Shown in pieces: positions 7,760-14,869 of a DNA stretch of 64,000 nucleotides (the first letter of the stretch is position 1; each line of letters starts with the position of its first letter). The stretch is from Allochromatium tepidum (lineage in GTDB: Bacteria > Pseudomonadota > Gammaproteobacteria > Chromatiales > Chromatiaceae). The notes beneath the pieces are model-generated. The model saw only the letters and a list, made by a program, of their open reading frames with translations, did no database searches and was not told the origin of the DNA. The DNA lies in assembly GCF_018409545.1 (NCBI RefSeq), contig NZ_AP024563.1:2844001-2908000 (forward strand). The letters run 5' to 3'. The translations under genes and the position numbers were made by a program.

Positions 7760-7905
7760 CCATTGACCGCGAGTTCCCAATCGGCAAACAGTTCGTCGCG
7801 GTGCAACTCCACCCATGCCTGCACCAGCTTGAGTTGCTTGGGCGGAAAACTCCCCGCAATCACTCGACCATCCTCAATGGCAATGGATGCCTTGTAATCC
7901 TGTCA
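7760..7905 (-). pseudogene. DUF4160 C-terminal fragment
   Basis: Reads DYKASIAIEDGRVIAG then KQLKLVQAWVELHRDELFADWELAVNG, the C-terminal half of DUF4160. In-frame stop TGA lies just upstream and the RAYT gene just downstream. The N-terminal codons of a DUF4160 gene are found 2 kb away at 5765-5800. Confidence 0.7.
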
Positions 7906-7976
7906 GGTCGTAGTGCGTCACGGCAAACGCCCGCGCATTGGCCCCGAGCCGCTCGCGCGCTGCGGGGTCGGCAGGA
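7906..7976 (-). pseudogene. Glycosyltransferase 3'-end scrap (copy B)
   Basis: The minus-strand frame PADPAARERLGANARAFAVTHYDLT matches residues near the end of the intact glycosyltransferase at 12122 (DPTARERLGAHARAFAQANYDLK). It is cut before the stop codon by the DUF4160 fragment and begins 20 bases after the stop of the broken GNAT toxin. Confidence 0.7.
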
Positions 7977-7996
7977 ACGCTTCCTGGTCCTTTTTG

Positions 7997-8515
7997 TTAT
8001 GGGTGCAGGATGGCTTGGAGATCTTTGAGCAAAAGAAACAGATGGTAGGGGTCGGTGGGGCTGGGTTCGAATTCCCACGACAGATACCACTGCCGCGCCG
8101 CCTCATCCTTGGCGTGCACGAGCAGACAGCGAATACCCGCAATGTATCGGCGGCCTGCGCAGTGCGCAGCAGCGCGTCTTTCAGCAGTGCCTTGCCCAGG
8201 CCTTTCCTTTGGTGGTGGCGATCCACGGCGAGCCGTGCAAGGATCATCACCGGCACCGGATGTCTGGCCAATCCTTTCGTTACCCGTTCGGGGGCGTCCG
8301 GTGGATCGACGCTCCCGACCGCCAGAGTGTAGTAACCCACTACTTGGCCACTGAGGCAGCAGACATAGGTCTGGGCGCTGTTGGCTGTTTTTTGCTCTTT
8401 GGTTGACGAGCGCGTAGCGTTGCAAGAACCGGTTGAGCGCCGGGTGTCCGCAGTCAAAGCCTTCGGTCGAATCGGTCGGCGCGAGCTTGCGGATCGCCTC
8501 AAACGCTCCACTCAA
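7997..8515 (-). pseudogene. GNAT acetyltransferase toxin (TacT-like), frameshifted
   Basis: The start (FEAIRKLAPTDSTEGFDCGHPALNRFLQRYA) and end (LLVHAKDEAARQWY...FEPSPTDPYHLFLLLKDL) lie in one frame. The middle (TYVCCLSGQVVGYYTLAVGSV, VPVMILARLAVDR, then QRKGLGKALL, the acetyl-CoA loop) lies in another. One shift is in an A6 run near 8390; the second is near 8140, where extra bases split ADIAGIRCLL. TacT-type toxins acetylate aminoacyl-tRNA. Two shifts mean the toxin is dead while its antitoxin is intact. Confidence 0.85.
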
Positions 8516-8790
8516 TCGAGAACCCCGGGCTCATTGAGGAGTTTTTCCAGCCGTGGCCTGGCTTTCACCGGACGATCGAGCGCCTCCTGAAAGGCCCGCC
8601 ACTGCTCTTCATTCAACGTGAAATGGCGTCGATCGGCTAGCGTCTGGTTGGCTGCGATCACGCCTGCCTCAAGGAGGAATTCGCTGACATTTTTATGGCA
8701 GGCACGCGCCGCTTCCTGCAGCAGGCTCTTGACGGAGCTGCTGACCCGGAGATCGATCCGCTCGGTTTTGGAGAGGTTCAAGGTGGTCAC
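8512..8790 (-). CDS. DUF1778 antitoxin (TacA-like)
   Basis: 92 residues. The N-terminal ribbon-helix-helix (KTERIDLRVSSSVKSLLQEAARACHKNVSEFLLEAG) is followed by a toxin-binding tail (LNEEQWRAFQEALDRP). It partners the GNAT toxin, whose start overlaps its stop by 4 bases. Because the toxin is frameshifted, this is an orphan that may still autorepress or neutralise toxins of related modules. Confidence 0.85.
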   Translation of the reverse strand: MTTLNLSKTERIDLRVSSSVKSLLQEAARACHKNVSEFLLEAGVIAANQTLADRRHFTLNEEQWRAFQEALDRPVKARPRLEKLLNEPGVLD

Positions 8791-8845
8791 TGTACGTTCC
8801 CCATTGCTGAGAGTGACTCATTATCGCATCCGGACGTTGTCCTGT

Positions 8846-8965
8846 TTACGCCAACCCCGCCACCCACGCGAGCTGCCGGGGCAGGCACACGCGCGTCAAG
8901 TCGTCGTGTTCTACCGCAAACGCTCGCGCGCTCGCCCCCAGATGCTTGCGCACTGCAGGGTCGGC
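8846..8965 (-). pseudogene. Glycosyltransferase 3'-end scrap (copy C)
   Basis: The frame ADPAVRKHLGASARAFAVEHDDLTRVCLPRQLAWVAGLA then TAA aligns along its whole length with the C-terminus of the glycosyltransferase at 12122. It starts 10 bases after the MazF-like stop and ends 55 bases before the DUF1778 start, so only the last ~38 codons remain between two TA modules. Confidence 0.8.
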
Positions 8966-8975
8966 CCGGCGGCGG

Positions 8976-9326
8976 TCATGGCGCATCTTCCGACAGCAGC
9001 ACCTGCTCGAGCTTTAGCCGCACTGCGGCTTCGTCTGGTGCGGAGAGCCGCCCCAACTGGCCGCGCACCAGACGCAGGTCCAGCGTAAACAGCTTGAAGC
9101 GCACCTTGGAGGGCGCAGGCAGGCCAGCCGCTTGCAGGTCGCTAATCGGGCAATCGCCGGCCCATGGGGGATTGGCTGCCGAGGTGATCATGGCCATCAC
9201 GGCATGTCCGGTCGGCTCATTGAAAAGCGCTGCATCGGACAGCACCAAGGCCGGCCGGTTCTTGGCGGCCGGCCGGTCGGTAAAGGGAAACGGCACGCGA
9301 ACGACCGCGAAACGTTCAAAGGTCAC
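8976..9326 (-). CDS. MazF/PemK-type toxin
   Basis: 116 residues from the GTG at 9326, which overlaps the antitoxin end by 11 bases. Reads TFERFAVVRVPFPFTD...NRPALVLSDAALF, the usual PemK/MazF opening with the conserved P and R, then HAVMAMITSA near 50 and SKVRFKLFTLDLRLVRGQLGRLS near 75-95. The family cleaves mRNA or tRNA at short sequences. Upstream in-frame codons to 9437 are unlikely to be used because they lie inside the antitoxin gene. Confidence 0.8.
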   Translation of the reverse strand: MTFERFAVVRVPFPFTDRPAAKNRPALVLSDAALFNEPTGHAVMAMITSAANPPWAGDCPISDLQAAGLPAPSKVRFKLFTLDLRLVRGQLGRLSAPDEAAVRLKLEQVLLSEDAP

Positions 9327-9546
9327 GGTACGCCGCCTCGTCTTCAGCGCCACTCCATTCGGCAAGCGTGCCTTCCAGTGCGCGCAGGTATTGTCCGTCC
9401 AGCGCATCGACGCGCCGGACACTGGCCGTGCCGTCACGGTTCACTTCCCAGGCAATGGCGTCGCCGGGCTTGATGTGGAGCATCTCGCGCACCGCCTGCG
9501 GTATCGTCGTCTGGCCTTTGGCGGTAATCTTGGCTATCGCGATCAT
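9316..9546 (-). CDS. AbrB/MazE-type antitoxin
   Basis: 76 residues. IAKITAKGQTTIPQAVREMLHIKPGDAIAWEV is the swapped-hairpin AbrB DNA-binding fold. The acidic tail (GTLAEWSGAEDEAAYRDL) would bind the toxin. It is the first gene of a two-gene operon with the MazF-like toxin. Confidence 0.88.
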   Translation of the reverse strand: MIAIAKITAKGQTTIPQAVREMLHIKPGDAIAWEVNRDGTASVRRVDALDGQYLRALEGTLAEWSGAEDEAAYRDL

Positions 9547-9575
9547 GGCAAGCTCCGTAAGAATCGCATTACTTT

Positions 9576-9586
9576 CTTACTGTAAG
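9576..9586. promoter_or_regulatory. Small palindrome before mazEF-like operon
   Basis: CTTAC-T-GTAAG, 30 bases upstream of the antitoxin start. A further GTAAG lies at 9557-9561. A plausible AbrB-type autorepression site; short arms. Confidence 0.3.
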
Positions 9587-9637
9587 GGATGGGGCGTTTA
9601 ATGTCAATGGATGGATGTCCCGCGAACGGAACTGCCA

Positions 9638-9760
9638 TCATCCCGGGAAATGTTCGGCAGCCAACTTGCGCATCGCTTCTTGCGTCCGCTCACTCTTGCT
9701 GGCGACGGCCCAGAGGTCGAATTGCGCCGGGCGCGCCATGGAGGCAATCATCTTGAAGCC
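9638..9760 (-). pseudogene. Methyltransferase 3'-end scrap
   Basis: The frame GFKMIASMARPAQFDLWAVASKSERTQEAM...HFPG then TGA aligns with the end of the methyltransferase at 13420 (GFAQVASMRRAHPFYDLWAVASKSPRSDDAM...HFPC). Only the last ~40 codons survive. It is bounded by the mazEF upstream region on one side and the 245-bp repeat on the other. Confidence 0.8.
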
Positions 9761-9761
9761 A

Positions 9762-10006
9762 AGCCAAGTAGGGTGGGCACGGTTTTGTGCCCACGACAAA
9801 CAATCCTGTTTTTGTGATCAAGTAGAAACCCACGCCGCCGCGGGGGATAAAAAACCGCCGCACCCGGTTTAGGGTGAGGCGGTTCGGTGTTACATACGGT
9901 GGTGTGTTGCCGTTTACCGGTGTCGGTTTTGTTGGGTTGCCGAATCGTCGGCATTCCAATGTTTACCGATTAGGTGGGCACAAACGTGCCCACCCTACCG
10001 GGCTTG
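9762..10006. repeat. ~245-bp repeat element, copy 1
   Basis: Bounded by terminal inverted repeats (GTAGGGTGGGCAC ... GTGCCCACCCTAC). Internal hairpins include GGGCACGG...GTGCCCAC and ACCGCCGCACCC...AGGCGGT. It matches 10768-11011 closely in the same orientation. No coding sense seen. It looks like a non-autonomous mobile repeat, and the two copies enclose a TA pair. Confidence 0.85.
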
Positions 10007-10060
10007 AATTAGTGCTGCACGAAATTTATAATATCGCGCATACTACCAAGGAGTCTCATC

Positions 10061-10342
10061 ATGGCCATCACGGCACACTCTCCCACCGTCAAGGTCGTCG
10101 GCACCAACGGGCAGATTTCGCTGGGCAAGCAATACGCTGGCCGCCAGGTGCTGGTGGAAGAGTACGAGCCCGGTGTCTGGCTGGTGCGTACTGCCACTGT
10201 CATTCCCGACAATGAGCGCTGGCTGCACGCACCGCAGGCAGCGGCCGATCTACAAGCGGCCATGGCTTGGTCCGTGGCCCATGCCGCATCGGATGCCGAT
10301 ACCGAAGACACGCTCAAGCGCCTGGGCCATGGCGAGCAGTGA
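10061..10342 (+). CDS. Antitoxin of a RelE-like pair
   Basis: 93 residues. The opening (HSPTVKVVGTNGQISLGKQYAGRQVLVEEYEPGVWLV) resembles an AbrB/SpoVT-type beta fold, followed by an acidic helical tail (AHAASDADTEDTLKRLGHG) suited to toxin binding. It overlaps the next gene by 14 bases. The pair sits between two direct 245-bp repeats and faces the opposite way to the neighbouring modules. Confidence 0.65.
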   Translation: MAITAHSPTVKVVGTNGQISLGKQYAGRQVLVEEYEPGVWLVRTATVIPDNERWLHAPQAAADLQAAMAWSVAHAASDADTEDTLKRLGHGEQ

Positions 10343-10649
10343 AGCCAAGGTCAGGCTCGACCTGAACAACCCGGTGTTTCAGGACAACCTGCTCACGCTG
10401 CAAAAGCCCGAGCGACACGCAGCCCTGGATACGCTCAACAAAATCCGCCAGCTGACCTGGAACCACCTGTACCTTGACCAGGGCCTCAAGTGGGAAAAAA
10501 TCACCAGCATCAAGCCACCCCAGGGCATTGATGCGATCTACTCCCTGCGCATCACCCAATCACGCAGGGCAACTGCGTACCGCGACGGGGATTTCATCCG
10601 ACTGCTCACCATCGCGCCCGACCACGATGCCACCTATGGCAGGAAATGA
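10329..10649 (+). CDS. Probable RelE-superfamily toxin
   Basis: 106 residues from the ATG at 10329. KPERHAALDTLNKIRQLTWNHLYLDQGLKWEKI, then GIDAIYSLRITQSRRATAYRDGDFIRLLTIAPDHDATY, follows the ParE/RelE order: helices, then strands with a conserved arginine, and a terminal HDxxY. RelE-like proteins act on ribosome-bound mRNA. Assignment rests on pattern, size and the overlapping antitoxin. Confidence 0.65.
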   Translation: MASSEAKVRLDLNNPVFQDNLLTLQKPERHAALDTLNKIRQLTWNHLYLDQGLKWEKITSIKPPQGIDAIYSLRITQSRRATAYRDGDFIRLLTIAPDHDATYGRK

Positions 10650-10767
10650 GCTGCAGCGCTGGTGCTCATCCGAACCTGCTGGTATCACTTTGCGCGAGAT
10701 GAAGCACAGCTATCCGGGCGGCAACCGCGTGCTGTCGTTGCTGGTGTTGGAATCGGCGGCGCCGAGG

Positions 10768-11011
10768 AGCCAAGTAGGGTGGGCACGGTTTTGTGCCCAC
10801 GACAAACAATGTTGTTTGTGTGATGAAGTAGAAACCCACGCCGCCGCGGGGAATAAAACAACCGCCGCACCCGGTTTAGGGCGAGGCGGTTCGTGTTACA
10901 TACGGCGGTGTGTTGCCGTTTGCCGGGTCGGTTTTGTTGGGTTGCCGAATCGTCGGGATTGCAACGGTCACCGATTAGGTGGGCACAAGCGTGCCCACCC
11001 TACCGGGCTTG
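10768..11011. repeat. ~245-bp repeat element, copy 2
   Basis: Direct copy of 9762-10006, with the same terminal inverted repeats and internal hairpins and scattered substitutions. A further dispersed repeat (11019-11035) follows 8 bases later. The 118 bases before it (10650-10767) hold no recognisable gene. Confidence 0.85.
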
Positions 11012-11018
11012 GCCGAAT

Positions 11019-11035
11019 AAACGTGGTCTGTCCCC
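11019..11035. repeat. Short dispersed repeat (GTGGTCTGTCCCC type)
   Basis: AAACGTGGTCTGTCCCC, repeated exactly at 11997-12013 and with one change at 14842-14858. I link it to RAYT elements because the 11997 copy lies just upstream of a RAYT fragment start. The wider link is from general knowledge and not shown here. Confidence 0.6.
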
Positions 11036-11101
11036 TATTATTTTATTTCCTTTAATTAGCGTGAGCGGACGGGGTGGGAGGCTGCATCGGAAAGTCGAAA
11101 T

Positions 11102-11479
11102 TCAGGCCGCACGCTTTTGCGGCAAGCGAACGTCGACGACGATCTCATCATAGGGCGCCGAAATCCGGCCCCGGTCATCTTTCTCCACGGCTTGCCATTC
11201 GATCAGTTTCTCAACATCCCGATGAACGTTCTTGTAATCGCGCCGCACGCATCGCGCCAGCTCGGCGATGGTCATTGGCCCCGCTTCCCTCAGTGCCGCG
11301 AGCAAGTCCCAGCGCTTGGGCGTGAAGACTGCAAAAAGCTGTCCAACATCGGCAAAGCCAATGCCGAAATAAGGCGCCACAGGCTTGCCCTGTTCCAGCG
11401 CCTCCATCGTCTTCGACGCCAATGCCAGCGAGGCGGTCAAAGGCTCGCCGACCTTGACGTTAAGAATCCGTTTCGTCAT
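11102..11479 (-). CDS. HTH antitoxin (HVO_A0114/TumA-like)
   Basis: 125 residues. A C-terminal winged helix-turn-helix is visible (FTPKRWDLLAALREAGPMTIAELARCVRRDYKNVHRDVEKLIEWQAVEKDDRG). The family is found as the second gene of TA operons with DUF6516/TumE toxins, which is the arrangement here: the start overlaps the toxin end by 20 bases. It probably binds the palindrome at 11764-11786. Confidence 0.78.
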   Translation of the reverse strand: MTKRILNVKVGEPLTASLALASKTMEALEQGKPVAPYFGIGFADVGQLFAVFTPKRWDLLAALREAGPMTIAELARCVRRDYKNVHRDVEKLIEWQAVEKDDRGRISAPYDEIVVDVRLPQKRAA

Positions 11480-11753
11480 GACAGTGCTCCTTCAGGTCGG
11501 CCATGAAATCGGCCATTAATTGTTGCGGACTGATAAAGCGGTAGGATTCTTCGTGCCGACCGACATGCTTATGGTCGCCTTTGCCCCGTTCATTGTCATA
11601 ACCCAGCACCCGTTGGCCATCGACCGCATAGACCAGCCGGTATTTATAGGGATGTCCGGACGGCGGCACAGGCTGCGGTACTTGCCAGATCACGATTTCC
11701 ACTATCCCGGAACCATAGGCCTGCTTGACCCGAAAAACCTCTTGCGCTTTCAT
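11460..11753 (-). CDS. TumE-like toxin (DUF6516)
   Basis: 97 residues from the ATG at 11753. KYRLVYAVDGQRVLGYDNERGKGDHKHVG is the conserved core of DUF6516 (VxGYDNxxGKGDHRH), and FISPQQLMADFMADLKEH completes the domain. Toxin-first order with the HTH antitoxin second. Start chosen after the operator-like palindrome; an upstream extension would cross it. Confidence 0.8.
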   Translation of the reverse strand: MKAQEVFRVKQAYGSGIVEIVIWQVPQPVPPSGHPYKYRLVYAVDGQRVLGYDNERGKGDHKHVGRHEESYRFISPQQLMADFMADLKEHCHDETDS

Positions 11754-11763
11754 GGGGTGTATC

Positions 11764-11786
11764 ACACCATAGCCAGAATATGGTGT
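11764..11786. promoter_or_regulatory. Operator-like palindrome of the TumE/TumA-like operon
   Basis: ACACCATA (11764-11771) and TATGGTGT (11779-11786) are perfect 8-bp arms with a 7-bp spacer. A minus-strand TTGACA at the upstream edge suggests it overlaps the promoter. The position fits autorepression by the HTH partner. Confidence 0.65.
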
Positions 11787-11826
11787 CAAGGGCCATACAA
11801 CAGGGCCGTACAACAGGGTAGATCGC

Positions 11827-11943
11827 AAAAAATGAGCCTGGCCCCTTTATTTCGTCTTCGAAGAAGATCGCCGCGCGGTCGATCCCACGCAGAATCACAT
11901 GCACCGGATAACCGTCGGCGAGAATGCGCGCGCGTCTGGGCAT
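11827..11943 (-). pseudogene. RAYT transposase N-terminal scrap with dispersed repeat
   Basis: Starts MPRRARILADGYPVHVILRGIDRAAIFFEDE, the opening of a second RAYT lineage, then breaks at the TGAGCCTGGCCCC-type repeat (11827-11849). About 32 codons remain. The exact GTGGTCTGTCCCC-type repeat (11997-12013) lies just upstream of its start. Confidence 0.75.
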
Positions 11944-11996
11944 TGGACAAACAGACTCTGAACTGAACCAAGTCGACACTTGGTGAGTCTAGCAGA

Positions 11997-12013
11997 AAAC
12001 GTGGTCTGTCCCC
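11997..12013. repeat. Short dispersed repeat (GTGGTCTGTCCCC type)
   Basis: Second exact copy of the 11019-11035 sequence, followed by three short CCGTTTTCC-like units. It marks the point where the small coding fragment at 12030-12125 is interrupted. Confidence 0.6.
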
Positions 12014-12029
12014 GTTTTCCCCGTTTTCC

Positions 12030-12125
12030 CGTTTTCTCCTCTTCCAGCGGAAGCCAGCCGATGGCTTCCGCTTCGATCGCGGCGAGCTTGGCCTTCAGGG
12101 CGTTGGGGTCGATCAGCCGATTCAC
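12030..12125 (-). pseudogene. Truncated gene start, coupled to the upstream glycosyltransferase
   Basis: A GTG at 12125 overlaps the glycosyltransferase TGA and opens NRLIDPNALKAKLAAIEAEAIGWLPLEEE. The frame then runs into repeat DNA. It looks like the first ~32 codons of a helical protein whose body was removed by the RAYT-type insertion. Family not recognised. Confidence 0.4.
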
Positions 12126-13378
12126 GGCGTCAAACCCTCCACCCACGCCAACTGCTTGGGCAGACACACCGTCTTGAGGTCGTAATTGGCCTGGGCAAAC
12201 GCCCGCGCATGGGCCCCCAGCCGCTCGCGCGCCGTGGGGTCGGCGAGGAGCGCGCCGATCGCGTCGGTGAGCCCCGCGACGTCGAAGAAGTCGACAAGCC
12301 GGCCGGTTTCATTGTCGCGGATCGCTTCGCGCACCGGTGGGGTGTCGCTTGCCACAATCGCGCAGCCGACGCTCATCGCTTCGAGCAGACTCCACGACAG
12401 CACAAAGGGGTAGGTGAGATAGACGTGGACGGTGGAGCGCTGCAACAGCGGCACAAAGAGGTGGTAGGGGATGTTGCCGAGGAAATGGACCCGCGCCCAG
12501 TCGACGTCGGGGATGCGCGGGCGCACTTCGTTGAGGAAGACCTCTTTCCAGGTGGCCGCGCCATAGCGCGCCGGGTCGGGGGCGGCGCCGTAGCTCACCC
12601 CGTTGCCGCCAACGATCAGCACCCGGGCGTTGGGGCGGCGGGCAAGCAGCTCCGGGAGCGCGCGCATGAAGATGTGGTACCCCCGGTAGGGCTCGAGGTT
12701 GCGGTTCACGAAGGTCACCACCTCGTCGGCGCGGGTGAGGGTGAAGCGGCTGCCGTCCGGGCGGGCGAGGTTGAGCGAGACGGCGGGGTTGGGGCGAAGA
12801 TGGTCGGTGTCGATGCCGTCGTGGATGACGGTGATTTTGGATCGAAAGGGCTCGGGAAAGGTGCTCGCCTGCCAGTGGGTGGGGCTCAATCCGGCGTCGG
12901 CGACCTCGAAGTGGAGCAGGTTATTGAGGTTCTTCAGCCGCAAGCGGCACGGCTCGCCCGGGTCGTTGGTGGCAAACTCGGGGTCGAAGCCGACGTCCGC
13001 GCCGTGGGCGTGGTAGAAGAACTCGCAGTAGATGCCGAGTTTTGCCTTCGGCCAGACCTCTTTGAGAAAGAGGCTCTCGCCCCAGCCGGGGTGGGCGATG
13101 ATCGCGTCGGGCGTGAAACCCTGGGCTTTTAACTGCAACGCGGCGCGAAAGCAGGCGTCGCCCCGGATCACCTTGGTCTCGAAGTCGCTCACCCACGGAT
13201 GCACATTGGGCGTGGTGCCGCGGCTGGCGGCGTAGGGGATGAGCTGGACGCCTTGCCAGTTGCTTGCCGGCACCTTCTGCATTGTCATCGCCACCACCGT
13301 GTGGCCCAGCTGCGCGAGCGCGGGCGCAAGGTGTTTGAACTGGCCGGGGAAGTTTTGGTGGATGAAGAGGAGCTTCAT
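12122..13378 (-). CDS. Glycosyltransferase family 4
   Basis: 418 residues from the ATG at 13378. MKLLFIHQNFPGQFKHLAPALAQLGH is a GT-B N-terminal Rossmann start. VNRNLEPYRGYHIFMRALPELLARRP near 230 and VYLTYPFVLSWSLLEAMSVGCAIVASDTPPVREAI near 335-370 (the E-x7-E-like donor site of GT4) give the nucleotide-sugar half. Probably adds a sugar to a surface glycan or glycoprotein. It lies downstream of an OGT-like fragment and a methyltransferase in one run. Three scraps at 5.8, 7.9 and 8.9 kb are relatives of its last ~40 codons. Confidence 0.88.
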   Translation of the reverse strand: MKLLFIHQNFPGQFKHLAPALAQLGHTVVAMTMQKVPASNWQGVQLIPYAASRGTTPNVHPWVSDFETKVIRGDACFRAALQLKAQGFTPDAIIAHPGWGESLFLKEVWPKAKLGIYCEFFYHAHGADVGFDPEFATNDPGEPCRLRLKNLNNLLHFEVADAGLSPTHWQASTFPEPFRSKITVIHDGIDTDHLRPNPAVSLNLARPDGSRFTLTRADEVVTFVNRNLEPYRGYHIFMRALPELLARRPNARVLIVGGNGVSYGAAPDPARYGAATWKEVFLNEVRPRIPDVDWARVHFLGNIPYHLFVPLLQRSTVHVYLTYPFVLSWSLLEAMSVGCAIVASDTPPVREAIRDNETGRLVDFFDVAGLTDAIGALLADPTARERLGAHARAFAQANYDLKTVCLPKQLAWVEGLTP

Positions 13379-13419
13379 GGGGCTACGCTCGGCACAACGC
13401 GTTGCATGGCAGGCGACGG

Positions 13420-14022
13420 TCAACAGGGGAAGTGCAGGCTGGCGAGTGCGCGCATTGCGTCGTCGGAGCGTGGCGATTTGCTCGCGACCGCCCAGAGGTC
13501 GTAAAAGGGGTGGGCGCGGCGCATGCTCGCCACCTGGGCAAAGCCGGCGGCCAGGAGTGTCCCCACGAGCACCTTCTGGGTAAAGCCGCAGCGGTGGGCC
13601 ATGTAGAGGTTGCCGCGCGCGAGTGCGGGGCGAAAGCCGTAGAGGATGTCGAGCGGTGCGATCGGCCCGGCGGGTGCAACGTAGGCCGGTTCGGTGAGCT
13701 TGTCTTCGGCCACCAGCGCACAGACCGATTGCAGGTCGGGGCAGGTGATCACGGCAAAGCCGTCGGGTCTAAGCACGCGCAGGAATTCTTTCAGCGCCAT
13801 CGGCACCTCGTGCGGATACAGGTGCTCGATGTTGTGGCTGGAGAAGATCGCATCGACCGATTCAGAGGCGACTGCTGCCATGTCGGTCATGGTGCCGACG
13901 AGATCGGGGTGGACGGACTCGTCGATGTCGAAGCGCAGCTCCAGCCACTCGGAGGTGTTGAAGCCGCGAGTCGTTTGGTCTTTGCGTTTCGGGCCGCAGC
14001 CGACGTGGAGGAAGGTTTTCAT
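13420..14022 (-). CDS. Class I SAM methyltransferase
   Basis: 200 residues from the ATG at 14022, which overlaps the upstream stop (ATGA). FLHVGCGPKRK at residues 4-14 is motif I, RFDIDESVHPD the motif II acid, VDAIFSSHNIEHLYPHEVPMALKEFLRVLRPDGFAVITCPDL the motif IV-VI run. Methyltransf_11-like, of the sort seen in O-antigen clusters. A scrap of a close relative's 3' end lies at 9638-9760. Confidence 0.85.
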   Translation of the reverse strand: MKTFLHVGCGPKRKDQTTRGFNTSEWLELRFDIDESVHPDLVGTMTDMAAVASESVDAIFSSHNIEHLYPHEVPMALKEFLRVLRPDGFAVITCPDLQSVCALVAEDKLTEPAYVAPAGPIAPLDILYGFRPALARGNLYMAHRCGFTQKVLVGTLLAAGFAQVASMRRAHPFYDLWAVASKSPRSDDAMRALASLHFPC

Positions 14023-14702
14023 GTCAGGGTACTTGGTATTGGGAGACGAGCGTTTGCCATGTGCAGCGCAGACAGGGCGGACTCTATAGTCCGAGCATAG
14101 GCGGCGCCACCGCACAGCTGGCTGGTGAGCATCTTTTCTCGCAAGTTTTGGCGTAGGCAATCGAGCAAATCAGCTTTACCAGCCAGCGCCACCGCCTTGT
14201 CGATGTAATCTTCGCGCGACGAGGCAATCCAGTCGGTCAACCCCAGCGCATCGAGAAAGCTACCGGTCTGGCGCGAGATGGGCAGCTCGCCGGGCAACGT
14301 CAGCACCGGCACGCCCATATACAGCGCATCGCAACTGCTCAGTCCACCCGAGAACGGAAATGGATCGAGCGCAATGTCGATCTCGCCATACTCGGCCAGC
14401 ATCTGCGGGTGGGTAGACCAACCCCGGCAGTCGATGCGCGCCGTATCGATGCCGTGTTGCGCAAACCGGACAACGAGTCGTTCCCGGATTTCAGCATCGC
14501 CGAGCGACTTCCACTTGAGCACCAATCGTGCGTTGGGCACGGCTTTCAGAATCGCGGACCAGGTTTCGATGACTTCGGGCGTGAGTTTGGCGAGATTGTT
14601 GAAACTGCCGAAGGTGACGTAGCCTTTCTGTGAAACCGGTGCGGGCGAGACGGGGGGTGCATATTCTGGTGGTGTGTAGCAAAAGCGCAGACCATCACGC
14701 AA
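14019..14702 (-). pseudogene. O-GlcNAc transferase-like (SPY/OGT), C-terminal catalytic part only
   Basis: 227 residues of the OGT C-terminal catalytic domain: YTPPEYAPPVSP, VTFGSFNNLAKLTPEVIETWSAIL, ARLVLKWKSLGD, IDIALDPFPFSGGLSSCDALYMGVPVLTLPG (UDP-GlcNAc site) and RQTGSFLDALGL. The TPR repeats and first catalytic half are missing; the sequence breaks at a dispersed repeat (14702-14724). A TTG could start translation, but without the N-terminal half it is unlikely to be active. Full-length homologues modify Ser/Thr of proteins such as flagellins. Confidence 0.8.
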
Positions 14703-14858
14703 AAAAATGACCCTGGCCCCTTTAATTGCGCAAAAAGTCAGTGCTGGCGGGACGGCGGATGTGAAAAAACCCCGCCTCCTTGTGAGAAGCGGGGTTGGAG
14801 TCAGGCACTCTCGGTTACCCGAGGGCGAGGGGATGACCGAAAAACGTGGTCGGTCCCC
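14702..14858. repeat. Pair of dispersed repeats at the broken OGT end
   Basis: 14702-14724 is the TGACCCTGGCCCC variant and 14842-14858 the GTGGTCGGTCCCC variant. A GGCGGGACGGCG string (14746-14757) also occurs near the RAYT 3' end (7008-7019). The set looks like the flanks of a lost RAYT element. Confidence 0.5.
14764..14796 (-). terminator. Intrinsic terminator of the S-layer-like gene
   Basis: On the minus strand AACCCCGC (14796-14789) pairs with GCGGGGTT (14775-14768) and is followed by six T (14769-14764). It lies 74 bases after the stop codon. Textbook rho-independent form. Confidence 0.85.
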
Positions 14859-14869
14859 TATTCATTGTG

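Noticed and set aside
7906-8965. Two short glycosyltransferase-like pieces as independent small genes
   Set aside because: They lack starts, ribosome sites and N-terminal domains and align only to the last codons of the gene at 12122.
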